A stretch of 64,000 bases of DNA from JADJPF01 sp964492845 (GCA_964492845.1 CAZBMZ010000001.1:386158-450157), one strand, 5' to 3'; shown: positions 48,955 to 58,737, counted from the first letter of the stretch. A program made the numbers and translations. The notes: generated by a model not told the origin, from the letters alone.

Positions 48955-49872
48955 ATGCAAGATAACCAAGATAACAAAAATGCTGTTGAAAGCTTATCAT
49001 CAGTTTATCCTTCTCCAGAAGAATTAGCAGTGCTAGAACCACATGAGCAACGCTTTTTCCGCTTTGTACATGCTATGAATCAGGGACGTTGGAAAGATTT
49101 TTGGACTTGGTGCCAAAAACTTTTTGGTAGGCTTTGGATTGATATTTGTACTTATAATTTAATGCGTCTTTATGGACTAGAAAACTTAAACACAATTGAT
49201 CCAAAACGTCCTCTACTTATAGTTGCTAACCATCGATCTTTTTTTGATTTATATGTAGTTTCAGCAATGCTTTATAAAAACACTACTTGGAAAAAACACC
49301 TTTATTTCCCTGTTAGGGCGCGATTTTTCTATGAGTCTTGGCTAGGAATGTTTGTTAATTTAGTTATGGGGGTATGGTCAATGTATCCTCCGATCTTTCA
49401 TGATGCTAAAAAACGGCTTTTTGACCAATATTCTTCACGATGTTTAATGAGGCTTTGCAGAGAAGGCGAAGGTAATGTCATAGGCTTTCATCCAGAAGGC
49501 ACACGTAATAAATCCTCTGACCCTTATTCATTTCTTCCTGCTCAACCTGGAGTAGGTAAAATTATTAAAGAAACACAACCACAAGTAATGCCTGTATTTG
49601 TTGCAGGACTACGTGCAGATAATTTACCTAAACAAGTTTTAGGTAACTGGATGGGTGGCCCAAAAATCCGTATCCATTTTGGGGCTTGCCTAGATATGAG
49701 CGAGTTTCATGCTATGAAAAATCATGTCCGCACCTATAAAGCAATTGGTGATCATGTAATGGCTAAAGTAGCAGAACTAGGTGAAAATGACCGCGCTCTT
49801 TATGCACCGGAAACTAAACAACTTTCTACCGTTGAAACTAAAGAAAACAACCAAGAAATAGTAGTAAAATGA
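48955..49872 (+). CDS. 1-acyl-glycerol-3-phosphate acyltransferase family protein
   Basis: A 305-aa PlsC-type acyltransferase, which would add an acyl chain to a lysophospholipid at the membrane. The HX4D motif is VANHRSFFDLYV and the substrate motif GFHPEGTRNKSSD. It is longer than a minimal PlsC and has extra residues at both ends. No strong ribosome site was seen. It overlaps the next gene by 4 bases (ATGA), a lipid kinase, so the two enzymes probably act in the same phospholipid pathway. Confidence 0.9.
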   Translation: MQDNQDNKNAVESLSSVYPSPEELAVLEPHEQRFFRFVHAMNQGRWKDFWTWCQKLFGRLWIDICTYNLMRLYGLENLNTIDPKRPLLIVANHRSFFDLYVVSAMLYKNTTWKKHLYFPVRARFFYESWLGMFVNLVMGVWSMYPPIFHDAKKRLFDQYSSRCLMRLCREGEGNVIGFHPEGTRNKSSDPYSFLPAQPGVGKIIKETQPQVMPVFVAGLRADNLPKQVLGNWMGGPKIRIHFGACLDMSEFHAMKNHVRTYKAIGDHVMAKVAELGENDRALYAPETKQLSTVETKENNQEIVVK

Positions 49873-50831
49873 CTAATAGCATTCCACTAATAATTGTTAA
49901 TCCTGCGTCGGCTAATGGTTCAACTGGACGCAGTTGGCCCGGACTTGCAGCACGAATTAGTAACTATTTTGGACAATTTAATTGTGTTTTTACTAAAAAA
50001 GCTGGTGATGCTAAAGACTTAGCTGCAAGTGCTGCAAGTAGTGGGAGAAAATTTATTATCGCTTGTGGTGGGGATGGGACAATTTCAGAAGTTGTTAATG
50101 GAATTTTAAGTGTAGAATCAGATGTAGAGCTAGGAATATTACCTCATGGAAGTGGTGGAGATTTTCGCAAAACCTTAGACTTACCTTCTCGGTTTGAAGA
50201 TGCCGCCCGCGCTCTAGCTAATGGAGTTTCACAGCAAATTGATGTTGGACAGGTTACTTTTTTTAATACTAAAAAAGCAGAAGAAACGCGCTATTTTATT
50301 AATGTAGCTTCTTTTGGTATGGGTGGAGAAGTCGTTAAGCGCACAGAATCTTCTAATAAAACTTTTGGCGGAACATTAGCTTATGCTTATGCCACTTTAA
50401 CAACTACTTTATCTTATGAATGTCCAGAAATTTTTCTTCAATGTGATGAGCTAGCAAAACAACGTTGGCGAATTGCTACAGGCATCATTGCTAATGGATG
50501 TTATTTTGGTGGAGGAATGAAAATTGCTCCAAATGCAGAGCTAACAGACGGATTTTTTGATGTGGTGGTGGTAAAAGAATTAAGCAAACTAGCCATTTTA
50601 GCTAATACTCATCATCTTTATGCTGGAACACATTTGGATTTGTCCTATGTAGCTTCTACTAAAGTAAAAAAAATAAAAGCTTGGGCAGTTGACCCTAAAA
50701 CAATAGTAAGACTTGAGTTAGATGGGGAATTTGTTGGTCAACTACCCGCTACTTTTGAACTAAAAGCAAAAAAAGTTAATATCCGTTGTCCAAAACCAAA
50801 AAAACTTCTTGGCACTCACGTACCAAGCTAA
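49869..50831 (+). CDS. Diacylglycerol kinase family lipid kinase
   Basis: A 320-aa soluble lipid kinase (DagK/YegS type), phosphorylating diacylglycerol or a related lipid with ATP. The segment PLIIVNPASANGSTGRSW opens the fold, and the nucleotide motif is FIIACGGDGTISEVVNGIL. GILPHGSGGDFRKTLDLP binds ATP and lipid. The last eight codons and the stop lie in a dispersed palindromic repeat that also occurs at 9986, so the C-terminus (LLGTHVPS) is probably repeat-derived. It is translationally coupled to the PlsC-like gene and converges with rtcB. Confidence 0.92.
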   Translation: MTNSIPLIIVNPASANGSTGRSWPGLAARISNYFGQFNCVFTKKAGDAKDLAASAASSGRKFIIACGGDGTISEVVNGILSVESDVELGILPHGSGGDFRKTLDLPSRFEDAARALANGVSQQIDVGQVTFFNTKKAEETRYFINVASFGMGGEVVKRTESSNKTFGGTLAYAYATLTTTLSYECPEIFLQCDELAKQRWRIATGIIANGCYFGGGMKIAPNAELTDGFFDVVVVKELSKLAILANTHHLYAGTHLDLSYVASTKVKKIKAWAVDPKTIVRLELDGEFVGQLPATFELKAKKVNIRCPKPKKLLGTHVPS

Positions 50832-50838
50832 AGGTTGT
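50806..50838. repeat. Dispersed palindromic repeat, copy B
   Basis: Matches copy A (9986-10018) at about 29 of 33 positions, with most differences inside the loop. The inverted arms are ttggca and taccaa, one mismatch from perfect. It covers the final codons of the lipid kinase and stands between two convergent genes. Confidence 0.75.
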
Positions 50839-50842
50839 ATAG

Positions 50843-52306
50843 TTAGCCCTTAATTACTCCAATTGGACGAAGCCTAGCTACTTTTTTAGAAATACCTGCT
50901 TTGTGAACAACATCTACTACTAAATCAACATTTTTATAAGCCATTGGATGTTCTTCTGCTAGACCTTTCCAACTACGAGCGCGAGCTATAACACCCTGTT
51001 CAGCAAGCTCTTTGTCAATTTGTCGTCCTTGAGCTTGTTTTACTGCCGCAGTACGGCTTAAAACTCTTCCTGCACCATGACAAGTTGTTCCAAAAGTTTG
51101 TTCTAAACTACCTGTTTGCCCAACTAATAACCAACTAGCTCGCCCCATATCCCCAGGAATAATCACAGGTTGCCCAATTGATTGATAACGGCTTGGAATT
51201 TCTGGGTGCTTAGGTGGAAATGCTCGTGTAGCTCCTTTGCGATGAACACAAAGCGTTTTTTCTTTACCATTAATTGTATGTTCTTCAAATTTAGCAATGT
51301 TATGAGCTACATCATAAACAAGATTCATTGCTAAATCCTCCCATTTACAATCAAAGACAGTTTCAAACACTTCTCTAGTTTGCCACATTAAAAGCTGACG
51401 GTTGCACCAAGCAAAATTAGCTGCTGCTCTCATAGCTCCTAGATATTCTTGACCTTCAGAGCTTTCAATAGGCGCACAAACTAATTGTTTATCTGGCAGT
51501 TTAATCCCATATTTTGAAGGGGTGTAGCGTAGTTTTAATAGCGCATCATCACAAACCTGATAACCAAGACCACGTGAGCCAGAATGAATCATTACGCAAA
51601 CTTGACCAAGCTTTACACCTATAACATCAGCTACTTCTTGATCAACAATTTCATCTACAACTTGAATCTCTAAAAAGTGGTTGCCTGAACCTAATGTTCC
51701 ACATTGTTCTGCACCACGAGCTAAAGCGCGGTCGCTAACGGCTTCTGGATCAGCATCAGTTAAACATCCGTTTGCTTCAGTGCATTCAATATCGCGCTCT
51801 ACCGCTAACCCTTTTTTTAGTAGGTAGCGAGAGCCTTTTTCCATTAGTTTACGAAGTTCTTTTTTATCAAAATGATATTTTCCTGAACGTCCAACCCCTG
51901 TTGGAATTTGACGATAAAGCTCATCTACTAATCCTTTTAGCTTAGGTTGAATATCTTCTTGAGTTAAATTTGTAGTAAGTAATCTTACTCCACAATTGAT
52001 ATCATAACCTACTCCACCAGGGGAAATTACTCCACCTTCGTTTGGGTCAGTTGCACAAACTCCACCAATACAAAAACCATAGCCCCAATGAATATCAGGC
52101 ATAGCAATACTAGCTAGTTGAATACCAGGCAAACACGCAACATTTGCAACCTGTTCTGGTGCTTGGTCGTCGCGGATTTGTTGAATTAGTTTTTTATCTG
52201 CATAAATTAGCCCATCCACTAACATTTCTGGCTTGTAGCTTTTTGGTATTCGCCAGCAATAATCAGTTACTTTTTCTAGCGGGCCTTTATAAACATCTTT
52301 ACTCAT
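50843..52306 (-). CDS. rtcB: RNA-splicing ligase RtcB
   Basis: Joins RNA ends with 2',3'-cyclic phosphate or 3'-phosphate to 5'-OH ends, using GTP and manganese, in tRNA or mRNA repair. The 487-aa sequence has the opening PDIHWGYGFCIGGVCATD, the metal Cys in GGVGYDINCGVRLL, GTLGSGNHFLEIQ, MIHSGSRGLGYQV and the guanylate-binding His in CHGAGRVLSR. Archease, its activator, is encoded just upstream on the same strand. No rtcA or RtcR regulator is in this window. Confidence 0.97.
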   Translation of the reverse strand: MSKDVYKGPLEKVTDYCWRIPKSYKPEMLVDGLIYADKKLIQQIRDDQAPEQVANVACLPGIQLASIAMPDIHWGYGFCIGGVCATDPNEGGVISPGGVGYDINCGVRLLTTNLTQEDIQPKLKGLVDELYRQIPTGVGRSGKYHFDKKELRKLMEKGSRYLLKKGLAVERDIECTEANGCLTDADPEAVSDRALARGAEQCGTLGSGNHFLEIQVVDEIVDQEVADVIGVKLGQVCVMIHSGSRGLGYQVCDDALLKLRYTPSKYGIKLPDKQLVCAPIESSEGQEYLGAMRAAANFAWCNRQLLMWQTREVFETVFDCKWEDLAMNLVYDVAHNIAKFEEHTINGKEKTLCVHRKGATRAFPPKHPEIPSRYQSIGQPVIIPGDMGRASWLLVGQTGSLEQTFGTTCHGAGRVLSRTAAVKQAQGRQIDKELAEQGVIARARSWKGLAEEHPMAYKNVDLVVDVVHKAGISKKVARLRPIGVIKG

Positions 52307-52338
52307 TAATTAATTTTCCTCATGAATTTTTTGAAATT

Positions 52339-52389
52339 ATAGGCCACCCATAAATGGATGGCCTATTGTCAGATGTCCCTACGGGACAT
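52339..52389. repeat. Tandem palindromes between archease and rtcB
   Basis: A first inverted repeat (52339-52351 with 52354-52366) pairs 12 of 13 bases. A second (52373-52389) has arms atgtccc and gggacat around a 3-base loop. The second has the gtccc-tac-gggac form of a common dispersed REP-like palindrome. They could also act as hairpins in the rtcB message. Confidence 0.65.
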
Positions 52390-52441
52390 TATAGGTTTTT
52401 CTTTATTTTTCAATAAGTTAGCATAACCAATTCTGTCTATA

Positions 52442-52852
52442 CTAAATATCTAAAATAACTTCTGCCAACCAACCATTTTCAACTTTTGCCACCTGTAAAG
52501 CATGATAAGTAATAGCCTTTACTTCATGATCCAAAATATGACGGCTAGGGTCAATTTTCTCTCCCATAACGCTAGCCGTTAGTCCTTTATCAGTAATATT
52601 TACTGTAAATTTAGAAAATACTAAATGCTTTGTTTCTAAAATATAAAGTAATTCATTTAGCCAATCAAAAAATAAATATTGATAATCTGTGCCATCTATT
52701 TGAATTTCAAGAGTTTCTTTAGATAAAACTTGATCAATATTTTCTACTACTAAAGAAAACATACCTAATGCTGCTTCAGCAAACAAAGCATTGATGTCTT
52801 CAGCTTTAACACGTAATCCTAAATCTGCTGTGTGTTCAAAAATTTCATACAT
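52442..52852 (-). CDS. Archease
   Basis: A 136-aa archease, which helps RtcB become guanylylated and turn over. The sequence starts MYEIFEHTADLGLRVKAED with the invariant HTADxG motif. It has FDWLNELLYILETKHLVFSKF in the middle and the EVKAITYHALQV segment near the end, whose acidic and His residues line the active site. It lies 135 bases upstream of rtcB on the same strand. Confidence 0.95.
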   Translation of the reverse strand: MYEIFEHTADLGLRVKAEDINALFAEAALGMFSLVVENIDQVLSKETLEIQIDGTDYQYLFFDWLNELLYILETKHLVFSKFTVNITDKGLTASVMGEKIDPSRHILDHEVKAITYHALQVAKVENGWLAEVILDI

Positions 52853-52987
52853 AAATGTTTAGTTATTTTCTGATAAATTTTATTACAAACCTTTTAACTT
52901 TACACACAAACAGCTTTGGTATAAACATTTTATAGCTATTAAGAAAAATGTGAAGTTATGCTAGGCTAAACAGTGAAGGAGGGAAAT

Positions 52988-53338
52988 ATGTCTCAAGAAC
53001 ATTTTCAAGGTTTACTTAAACAAGTAAATAACCTAACTCAACAAGAAAAAAACCTTTTAGCAAAATCTTTATTAGAAGAAATGCCCAAGGAAAATCTTGA
53101 AGCAAAGTCTGATAAAGTTAATAGCATAGATAATGCTAGGACAAAAGAATTTAACTGGCTTGCTCAAAACAAACATAAATATTTAGGCCAATATGTAGCA
53201 TTAAATGGTGATGAATTATTATGCTATGGAACTAATGGAAGAGAAGTTATTAAAAAGGCTCGTAGTTTAGGAGTAAAAAATCCTTTGATTGTACATATTG
53301 AAGAAGATGAAGATTTACCTTTTGGACTACAATGGTAA
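52988..53338 (+). CDS. DUF5678 domain protein
   Basis: A 116-aa cytosolic protein. Residues 1-35 are a helical segment (FQGLLKQVNNLTQQEKNLLAKSLLEEM), and residues 50-110 match DUF5678 (FNWLAQNKHKYLGQYVALNGDELLCYGTNGREVIKKARSLGV). The family is of unknown function; members are often found near toxin-antitoxin or protease-like genes. The start is the ATG at 52988 with AAGGAGGG upstream, not the GTG at 52973. No partner toxin is visible next to it. Confidence 0.82.
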   Translation: MSQEHFQGLLKQVNNLTQQEKNLLAKSLLEEMPKENLEAKSDKVNSIDNARTKEFNWLAQNKHKYLGQYVALNGDELLCYGTNGREVIKKARSLGVKNPLIVHIEEDEDLPFGLQW

Positions 53339-53378
53339 AATTTTCCTACATTACTATGAAACAGACTTAAAATAGAAA

Positions 53379-54365
53379 TTACTTATTTTGGACTTGATAA
53401 TTATCTCGGCTAGTTCGCACTTGTAAACCTGGGCGTTTAACTTTTACTTCTAGCTTATGGGACTTATTAGCAACTAAATCTTTAGGTAAATGATATGCAA
53501 GAGTATAACTAGCTGCAATTTCCTTAGCAATCTCCTCGAAAACCTTATTGTAATTATTATTATCAACAGAAAAATCTCGTCCGCCTGTAAAAGTAGTTAC
53601 ACCCGCAATATCTAATAAAGTGGGAAGACGGTCTTTTTTTCCTTGAGTAAGTAGAGGAGAAAATGAAGGAATGGTAATGCTATAAATGGTTGTACCACTT
53701 ACTTTAGCACGGGCAATAAGCTCTTTTTTATCAATAATACTTGAGCTATCAAACCCATCGGTTATTACTAAAATAACAGGACGAAGGCGTTTATTATCAC
53801 GAATAGTAGGAGCTTTTTTTAGCATAGTGACGGCTCGGTCTAAAGCATCATAGATTCTAGTTGAGCCACCATAATCTTTGATTTTGTTTAACTTATCGCC
53901 AAGTTTTTTATGATTATTAGTAAAGTCTTGTAAGATATTCACTTGATGATTAAAACCCATTAAAGCACAGAGTGAAGTTTTATCTAATTGTTCAATGAAT
54001 TTTTTTATTGATTCACGTTGAAGGACAGTTTCTTCTTCTGAAAGGCTGCCAGAAAGGTCAAGGGCGATTACTAGAGCTAGAGAAGAGTTTTGAAGTTTAG
54101 AAGTAGGTTGGAAGAAGTCAAGTGAGCGTACTTGACCATCTTCGCGTAGTTCAAAATCTGCGGCTGTTAGGTCTAAGACATAATTGCCTTTTGCATCAGT
54201 AACTGTAACATCTAGGGCAACTAAATCTGCTCCTATTTTTATTAGGAGTTCTTCAGACTCTTTTGTTTTATTTAGTTGAGATGACTGTATTTGACCTAAT
54301 ATTACTTGTGGCAACATTAGCATTAATAAACAAGCAGTTAGGAGAAGAGTTTTTTTGTAATACAT
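53379..54365 (-). CDS. Exported VWA protein, Acidobacterial type
   Basis: A 328-aa exported protein with a signal peptide (about 1-24, ending ILGQ). The lead segment LVALDVTVTDAKGNYVLDLTAADFELREDGQ is typical of the VWFA-related Acidobacterial family. The VWA domain has DLSGSLSEEE, GGSTRIYDAL and VITDGFDSSS as its three metal-ion motifs. It looks like a paralogue of the protein at 10073. It is transcribed alone, divergent from an S53 peptidase gene. Confidence 0.9.
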   Translation of the reverse strand: MYYKKTLLLTACLLMLMLPQVILGQIQSSQLNKTKESEELLIKIGADLVALDVTVTDAKGNYVLDLTAADFELREDGQVRSLDFFQPTSKLQNSSLALVIALDLSGSLSEEETVLQRESIKKFIEQLDKTSLCALMGFNHQVNILQDFTNNHKKLGDKLNKIKDYGGSTRIYDALDRAVTMLKKAPTIRDNKRLRPVILVITDGFDSSSIIDKKELIARAKVSGTTIYSITIPSFSPLLTQGKKDRLPTLLDIAGVTTFTGGRDFSVDNNNYNKVFEEIAKEIAASYTLAYHLPKDLVANKSHKLEVKVKRPGLQVRTSRDNYQVQNK

Positions 54366-54557
54366 AATTTATTTAGATTTTATTTGTCAAAGTTGTTTAT
54401 TAAATTTGGTGATGTTATTGGCCGCTAACGAATCTTTTAAGATTATTGTTCTTAACTTTAATCTTAGCAAAATATTAACAGAAAATTATTGACGTAGACT
54501 ACTATTAAAGCTAGCCTTGAGTCATACCCATCCTTAAAAATTTTAGGAAAAATTGTT

Positions 54558-57365
54558 ATGCGTAATTCAATAAAATTTTTTTCTTTTTTATTATTAACTA
54601 TATTTGTTCTAATAGGATGGCAAAATAGTATCTTAAGTAGTGCTTATGATGAACATCAACAAGTAACAGAGATTGCTAAAGAGATTTTACCCCCAGGACA
54701 AGTGCCACAATTAGTACTAAATAGCCAAAAATTATCAAAAATAAAAAATAGCGAACGACTCAACTTAACTATTTCTTTTAAGAGCAATCAGGAAAAAGAA
54801 GTAAGACGATTAATTACAGAACTTTATGACCCAACATCGCCAAATTATCATAAATGGATTAGTCCAGAGGACTTTGGCCGACGTTTTGGACTTTCGGAGT
54901 CAGAATTTAATTTTGCTTTGGATTGGCTAGCTAACCAAGGTTTTACTATTGACCAGGCCTGGCCCAATCGCTTAGCCATTAGTTTTAGCGCGTCAGCCGA
55001 ACAAGTAGAACGTGCCTTTAAGCTAGAAGTCAATCAATACCAAGACTCTAGCCAACGTATCTTTTATGCTAATGATCGATTGCCTAAGCTACCAGAACGC
55101 CTATCTAAGCTTACTAGCAATATTCATGGGCTAAATAATGCTTATCTTTATCAAACCTATAGCCAGTTTAAGCCTTTTCCAGAAGAGCAGCAAAAGCAAT
55201 TACAGAATTTTATTAAACAAGGTAAAAAAATAGACACAAATGCCCAAAGTGGTAATAGTCCAATCTTTTTTGGGCCAAACGATTTTAACCTAGCCTACAA
55301 CATCAACCCTCTAAAACAAGCCGGTCTTCGGGGTCAGGGTCAACGGGTTGGAATTATTATTAACTCTAATGTTTTAGATACAGATATTAATTTACACCGT
55401 CAGCTTTTTGACCTTCCACGAACACTAGTAAAACGCTTTGTTCCTCCAGGTCTAGAAATGGCTCCAGTAAGATTTCAAGGCGAAGCTGAACTAGATATTG
55501 ATTCAATCTCTTTAATTGCTCCAATGGCAGATATTGAGCTAATTTTGATTCCTGAGCTTTCTACAGCTAATATTTTCCTAGCCGAACAATTTATTGTTAA
55601 CACCTTAAGAACACCTATTGTTAATGAAAGTTTTGGAGGGTGTGAGGCTAATGTTTTTGATCCAGCCGAACAAATGTTGATGCTACAAGGCGTTGCTCAA
55701 GGTATAGCATTCTTTATTGCTGCTGGTGATGAGGGAGCAGAATGTTTTCCAGGCGGAACAGCGGGACAATCTGCAATTAATTGTCCTGCTTGTTATGATG
55801 GTGCAACGGCTGTAGGGGGAACGCAAATTGTTGGAGAATATGATTTTTTTGGCGATCTTAAAAGGGTTCTCCAAGAAAGTGTTTGGAATGAACCTCCTGG
55901 AGTAAGATTTGATTGTGATGGTCAGCCTGTAACAAACGGTGGAGGTGCTACAGGTGGCGGAGTTAGCAGTAAAATTGCTCGCCCTGACTATCAAAATAAT
56001 GCTAGCGGTTTTGCAGGGGGTCTTCCCGCAGGAGAAAAACGCTTAATTCCAGATGTCGCGCTGCTAGCGGGTTCACCCGGCACAGCAGTTATAATTAACG
56101 AACGAGGCTTTATTACTTCTGGAACAAGTCAATCTGCTCCTCTTTGGGCAGGAATAATGGTTTTAATTAATCAATCAAAAGGTTCTGTGCAAGGTTCTCC
56201 TAATGCAGAAATTTATCGACTAGCTACAGAACAATTTAGAAATTCTGGCCCAGCCGTATTTACAGATATTACTTTTGGCAATAACAAAACTATGGCAAGG
56301 CCACCTTGCGCACAAACTGGGGCAACAGGCTTTTTAGCTACTCTTGGATATGATTTAGTCACTGGTTGGGGGGTGCCTAATGTAGATTTATTAGTTAAAA
56401 ATTTTGCTAATGCACCTGATATTATTAGCCCTATAGTTAATGTTACTGCTCCAACAGAGGGCCTAACGTTACAAGCAAACCAACAAGTACAAATTACTTG
56501 GCAATCAAGCGATAACAAAGCCATTCAACTCCATAACATTGCTTTATCAACCGATGGCGGGACGACATTTCCAGTTACTATTGTGGAAAATTTAATGGGC
56601 AATGCACAAACTTTTATTTGGACAGTGCCTAGCTTGATGACCGATCAAGCTCGTGTAAGAGTTATGGCAATTGATGGGGCTGGAAATAATGGATTTGGCG
56701 TTAGTACAGGAAATTTTGCTATTTCTAATACTCAAGCAAGTTTTGGTTTAGAAGTTACCCCAGCACAACAAACAATTATTGCTGGTGAAACCAGTAGCTT
56801 TACAATCAATACACAATCAATTGCTAACTTTAAGTCTGGCATTAGTTTATCTGTTAAAGTCCAACCAATTGATGCAGGTGTTAATGCTTTTGTACCAGAA
56901 AATTTATTAATTCCTGGGGATAGTGCTAAAGTAACTATTACTAGTAGTGCTAATGCTAAAGGTGATTACAATTTAACAATTGTTGGTACAGCTTCAGGCG
57001 AAAACCAAGAACAAATTTCTAAAACGGCTGTTGTAGTACTTAAAGTTGCCCAACCAGATTTTGCTTTGACTTTTGATAGTCCTCAAATGAACATTAGCCG
57101 GGGACAAAAAATAACAATTCCATTAAAAGTTGACAGAATTGCTAATTTTACAGGTAGAATAACTATCAGTGGCCCAGATAGTAAAGATACTGGTTTATTA
57201 AAATTAAAACTTTCACCATCAACACAAATAACAGCGGAAAATAGCGTAAGTTTTGCTCTAAAAGCAAAAAGAAGCGGGCCAATAGGCTTGCAACCACTTG
57301 TTTTTACTGGTAAAGATGAACAAGGCCGAATTCGTAGTGTGACGCTTAACTTGTTGATAGAGTAA
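54558..57365 (+). CDS. S53 family serine-carboxyl protease with C-terminal Ig-like repeats
   Basis: A 935-aa exported protease of the sedolisin/kumamolisin (S53) family, active at low pH. A signal peptide (1-29) is followed by a pro-region (about 35-205, YHKWISPEDFGRRF). The catalytic Glu and Asp are at about 309 and 313 (GEAELDID) and the Ser is in TSGTSQSAPLWAG (about Ser524). The calcium site would lie near DLVTGWGVPN. Beyond residue 625 are about three Ig-like or beta-sandwich domains that may hold it at the surface. The following gene is a surface protein on the same strand. Confidence 0.93.
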   Translation: MRNSIKFFSFLLLTIFVLIGWQNSILSSAYDEHQQVTEIAKEILPPGQVPQLVLNSQKLSKIKNSERLNLTISFKSNQEKEVRRLITELYDPTSPNYHKWISPEDFGRRFGLSESEFNFALDWLANQGFTIDQAWPNRLAISFSASAEQVERAFKLEVNQYQDSSQRIFYANDRLPKLPERLSKLTSNIHGLNNAYLYQTYSQFKPFPEEQQKQLQNFIKQGKKIDTNAQSGNSPIFFGPNDFNLAYNINPLKQAGLRGQGQRVGIIINSNVLDTDINLHRQLFDLPRTLVKRFVPPGLEMAPVRFQGEAELDIDSISLIAPMADIELILIPELSTANIFLAEQFIVNTLRTPIVNESFGGCEANVFDPAEQMLMLQGVAQGIAFFIAAGDEGAECFPGGTAGQSAINCPACYDGATAVGGTQIVGEYDFFGDLKRVLQESVWNEPPGVRFDCDGQPVTNGGGATGGGVSSKIARPDYQNNASGFAGGLPAGEKRLIPDVALLAGSPGTAVIINERGFITSGTSQSAPLWAGIMVLINQSKGSVQGSPNAEIYRLATEQFRNSGPAVFTDITFGNNKTMARPPCAQTGATGFLATLGYDLVTGWGVPNVDLLVKNFANAPDIISPIVNVTAPTEGLTLQANQQVQITWQSSDNKAIQLHNIALSTDGGTTFPVTIVENLMGNAQTFIWTVPSLMTDQARVRVMAIDGAGNNGFGVSTGNFAISNTQASFGLEVTPAQQTIIAGETSSFTINTQSIANFKSGISLSVKVQPIDAGVNAFVPENLLIPGDSAKVTITSSANAKGDYNLTIVGTASGENQEQISKTAVVVLKVAQPDFALTFDSPQMNISRGQKITIPLKVDRIANFTGRITISGPDSKDTGLLKLKLSPSTQITAENSVSFALKAKRSGPIGLQPLVFTGKDEQGRIRSVTLNLLIE

Positions 57366-57419
57366 TCTTTACTAATAATGTTTAACCGCTACAAAAATAA
57401 ATATTTAGGGGGAAATTTT

Positions 57420-58682
57420 ATGTTAAGAGCTATTATTACAAGTGTTATTGCTGTAATGTTGCTTTTAGTAGTTGGTAGCCCAACAATGGCTAATGATAAA
57501 AAGCCAAATAGTCAAAAAGCTAGTAAACGCCTTGCTTCTCTAAAAGCTTTAGACCTTAGCAATAGCTCAGGAATTGCTAAGACCTTTGTTAAAGTAGGAA
57601 AGAAGCTAGTACAAAACTTTCAAGTTATTGCTGTTGACCTACAACCTAATACAGAATACCGATTAGAAGTTGATGGTATTACTATTGATAACAAATTATC
57701 CAATAAATTAGGGACTATAGAATTTTCTTATAGCTCTAAAATTGATAAAGATAAATTAGGCGATTTAGAAGCGTTGCCAAAAGAAATTACTTTAGTAAAA
57801 ACAATTAAGAATATTCGTCTTTACCAACAAGAAACCTTAGTTCTTAATGGTGACTTTATAAGTAGTGTAGATGATGACACTGCCTCTAATCTAGTTATTC
57901 CAAATGTCACAATTGAAGCAGGTAAAACAGTTACCTTAAATGTAAGTGTTACAGATCCTCAAGGTTCACCAGTAACTTTAAGTGTAGCTTGTGATCGAGG
58001 TAATTTTGTTACTGCAACGGGACTAACTGTAATGGTTGCTCCTCAAATGGGAGATGTTGGTCAAACAGTTTGTACTGTAACGGCTTCTGATCCAATAAAT
58101 TTATCTACTAGTGCTTCATTTGTTATTACAGTAACAGCCGCTAATCGTGCGCCAATGATTGCTACTGTTATGGATCAACGGGTTAGATTAGGTGCTACCT
58201 TAAGAGTTACTGTTCAAGGAAGTGATCCAGATGGCGATCCATTAAGATTTGCTGTGCCAACAGCACCGCTTTCTTTAATAAATGTTGGTACTAATACAGA
58301 TGGATCAGCTATTTTAACTTTTGCTCCTACGGCACTTAATCAAGGGGGACAAGTAGTAGTGCAAGTTATTGACTCTCAAGGTCTTACAGCACAAACAAGC
58401 TTTAATTTAACCATTGATCCTAATGTAATAATTAGCTCTGTATTAAGAGAAAAAAATCTCTTATTTGTTGCTGGACAAGGTTTTGGTACTAGTGGAGTTA
58501 GAGTAACGATTAATGGTCAAGACTTAAGTGCTAGGGTAATTGGTCAAACCGACAGTACCTTAACTATCAAAGGAGCTAGAAGAAAAGCCAATCTTAGAGC
58601 AGGGACAAATCAGCTAGTAGTTACTTCTAATGGTATTTCAGCAACTTTTGTATTTAGTTTAAGAGACTTAAACACCCCATAG
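57420..58682 (+). CDS. Exported Ig/IPT-repeat surface protein
   Basis: A 420-aa exported protein with a signal peptide (about 1-24, PTMA). Two Ig- or cadherin-like domains (near 160-250 and 250-335; GSDPDGDPLRF motif) are followed by an IPT/TIG-type domain at the end (ISSVLREKNLLFVAGQGFG). No catalytic site is seen; it is likely a structural or adhesive surface protein. The ATG at 57420 follows GGGGGAAA by about 7 bases, which is better than the ATG at 57378. It is read after the S53 protease with a 54-base gap. Confidence 0.78.
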   Translation: MLRAIITSVIAVMLLLVVGSPTMANDKKPNSQKASKRLASLKALDLSNSSGIAKTFVKVGKKLVQNFQVIAVDLQPNTEYRLEVDGITIDNKLSNKLGTIEFSYSSKIDKDKLGDLEALPKEITLVKTIKNIRLYQQETLVLNGDFISSVDDDTASNLVIPNVTIEAGKTVTLNVSVTDPQGSPVTLSVACDRGNFVTATGLTVMVAPQMGDVGQTVCTVTASDPINLSTSASFVITVTAANRAPMIATVMDQRVRLGATLRVTVQGSDPDGDPLRFAVPTAPLSLINVGTNTDGSAILTFAPTALNQGGQVVVQVIDSQGLTAQTSFNLTIDPNVIISSVLREKNLLFVAGQGFGTSGVRVTINGQDLSARVIGQTDSTLTIKGARRKANLRAGTNQLVVTSNGISATFVFSLRDLNTP

Positions 58683-58704
58683 TATTAATTAACAAAACTT
58701 AAAA

Positions 58705-58737
58705 AATAAGGTGGGTATTTTGCCCGCCTTATTTTAT
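58705..58737 (+). terminator. Intrinsic terminator
   Basis: An 11-bp stem with one G-U pair (58705-58715 with 58723-58733), 7-base loop and a T-rich tail, 22 bases after the Ig/IPT gene. Confidence 0.85.
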
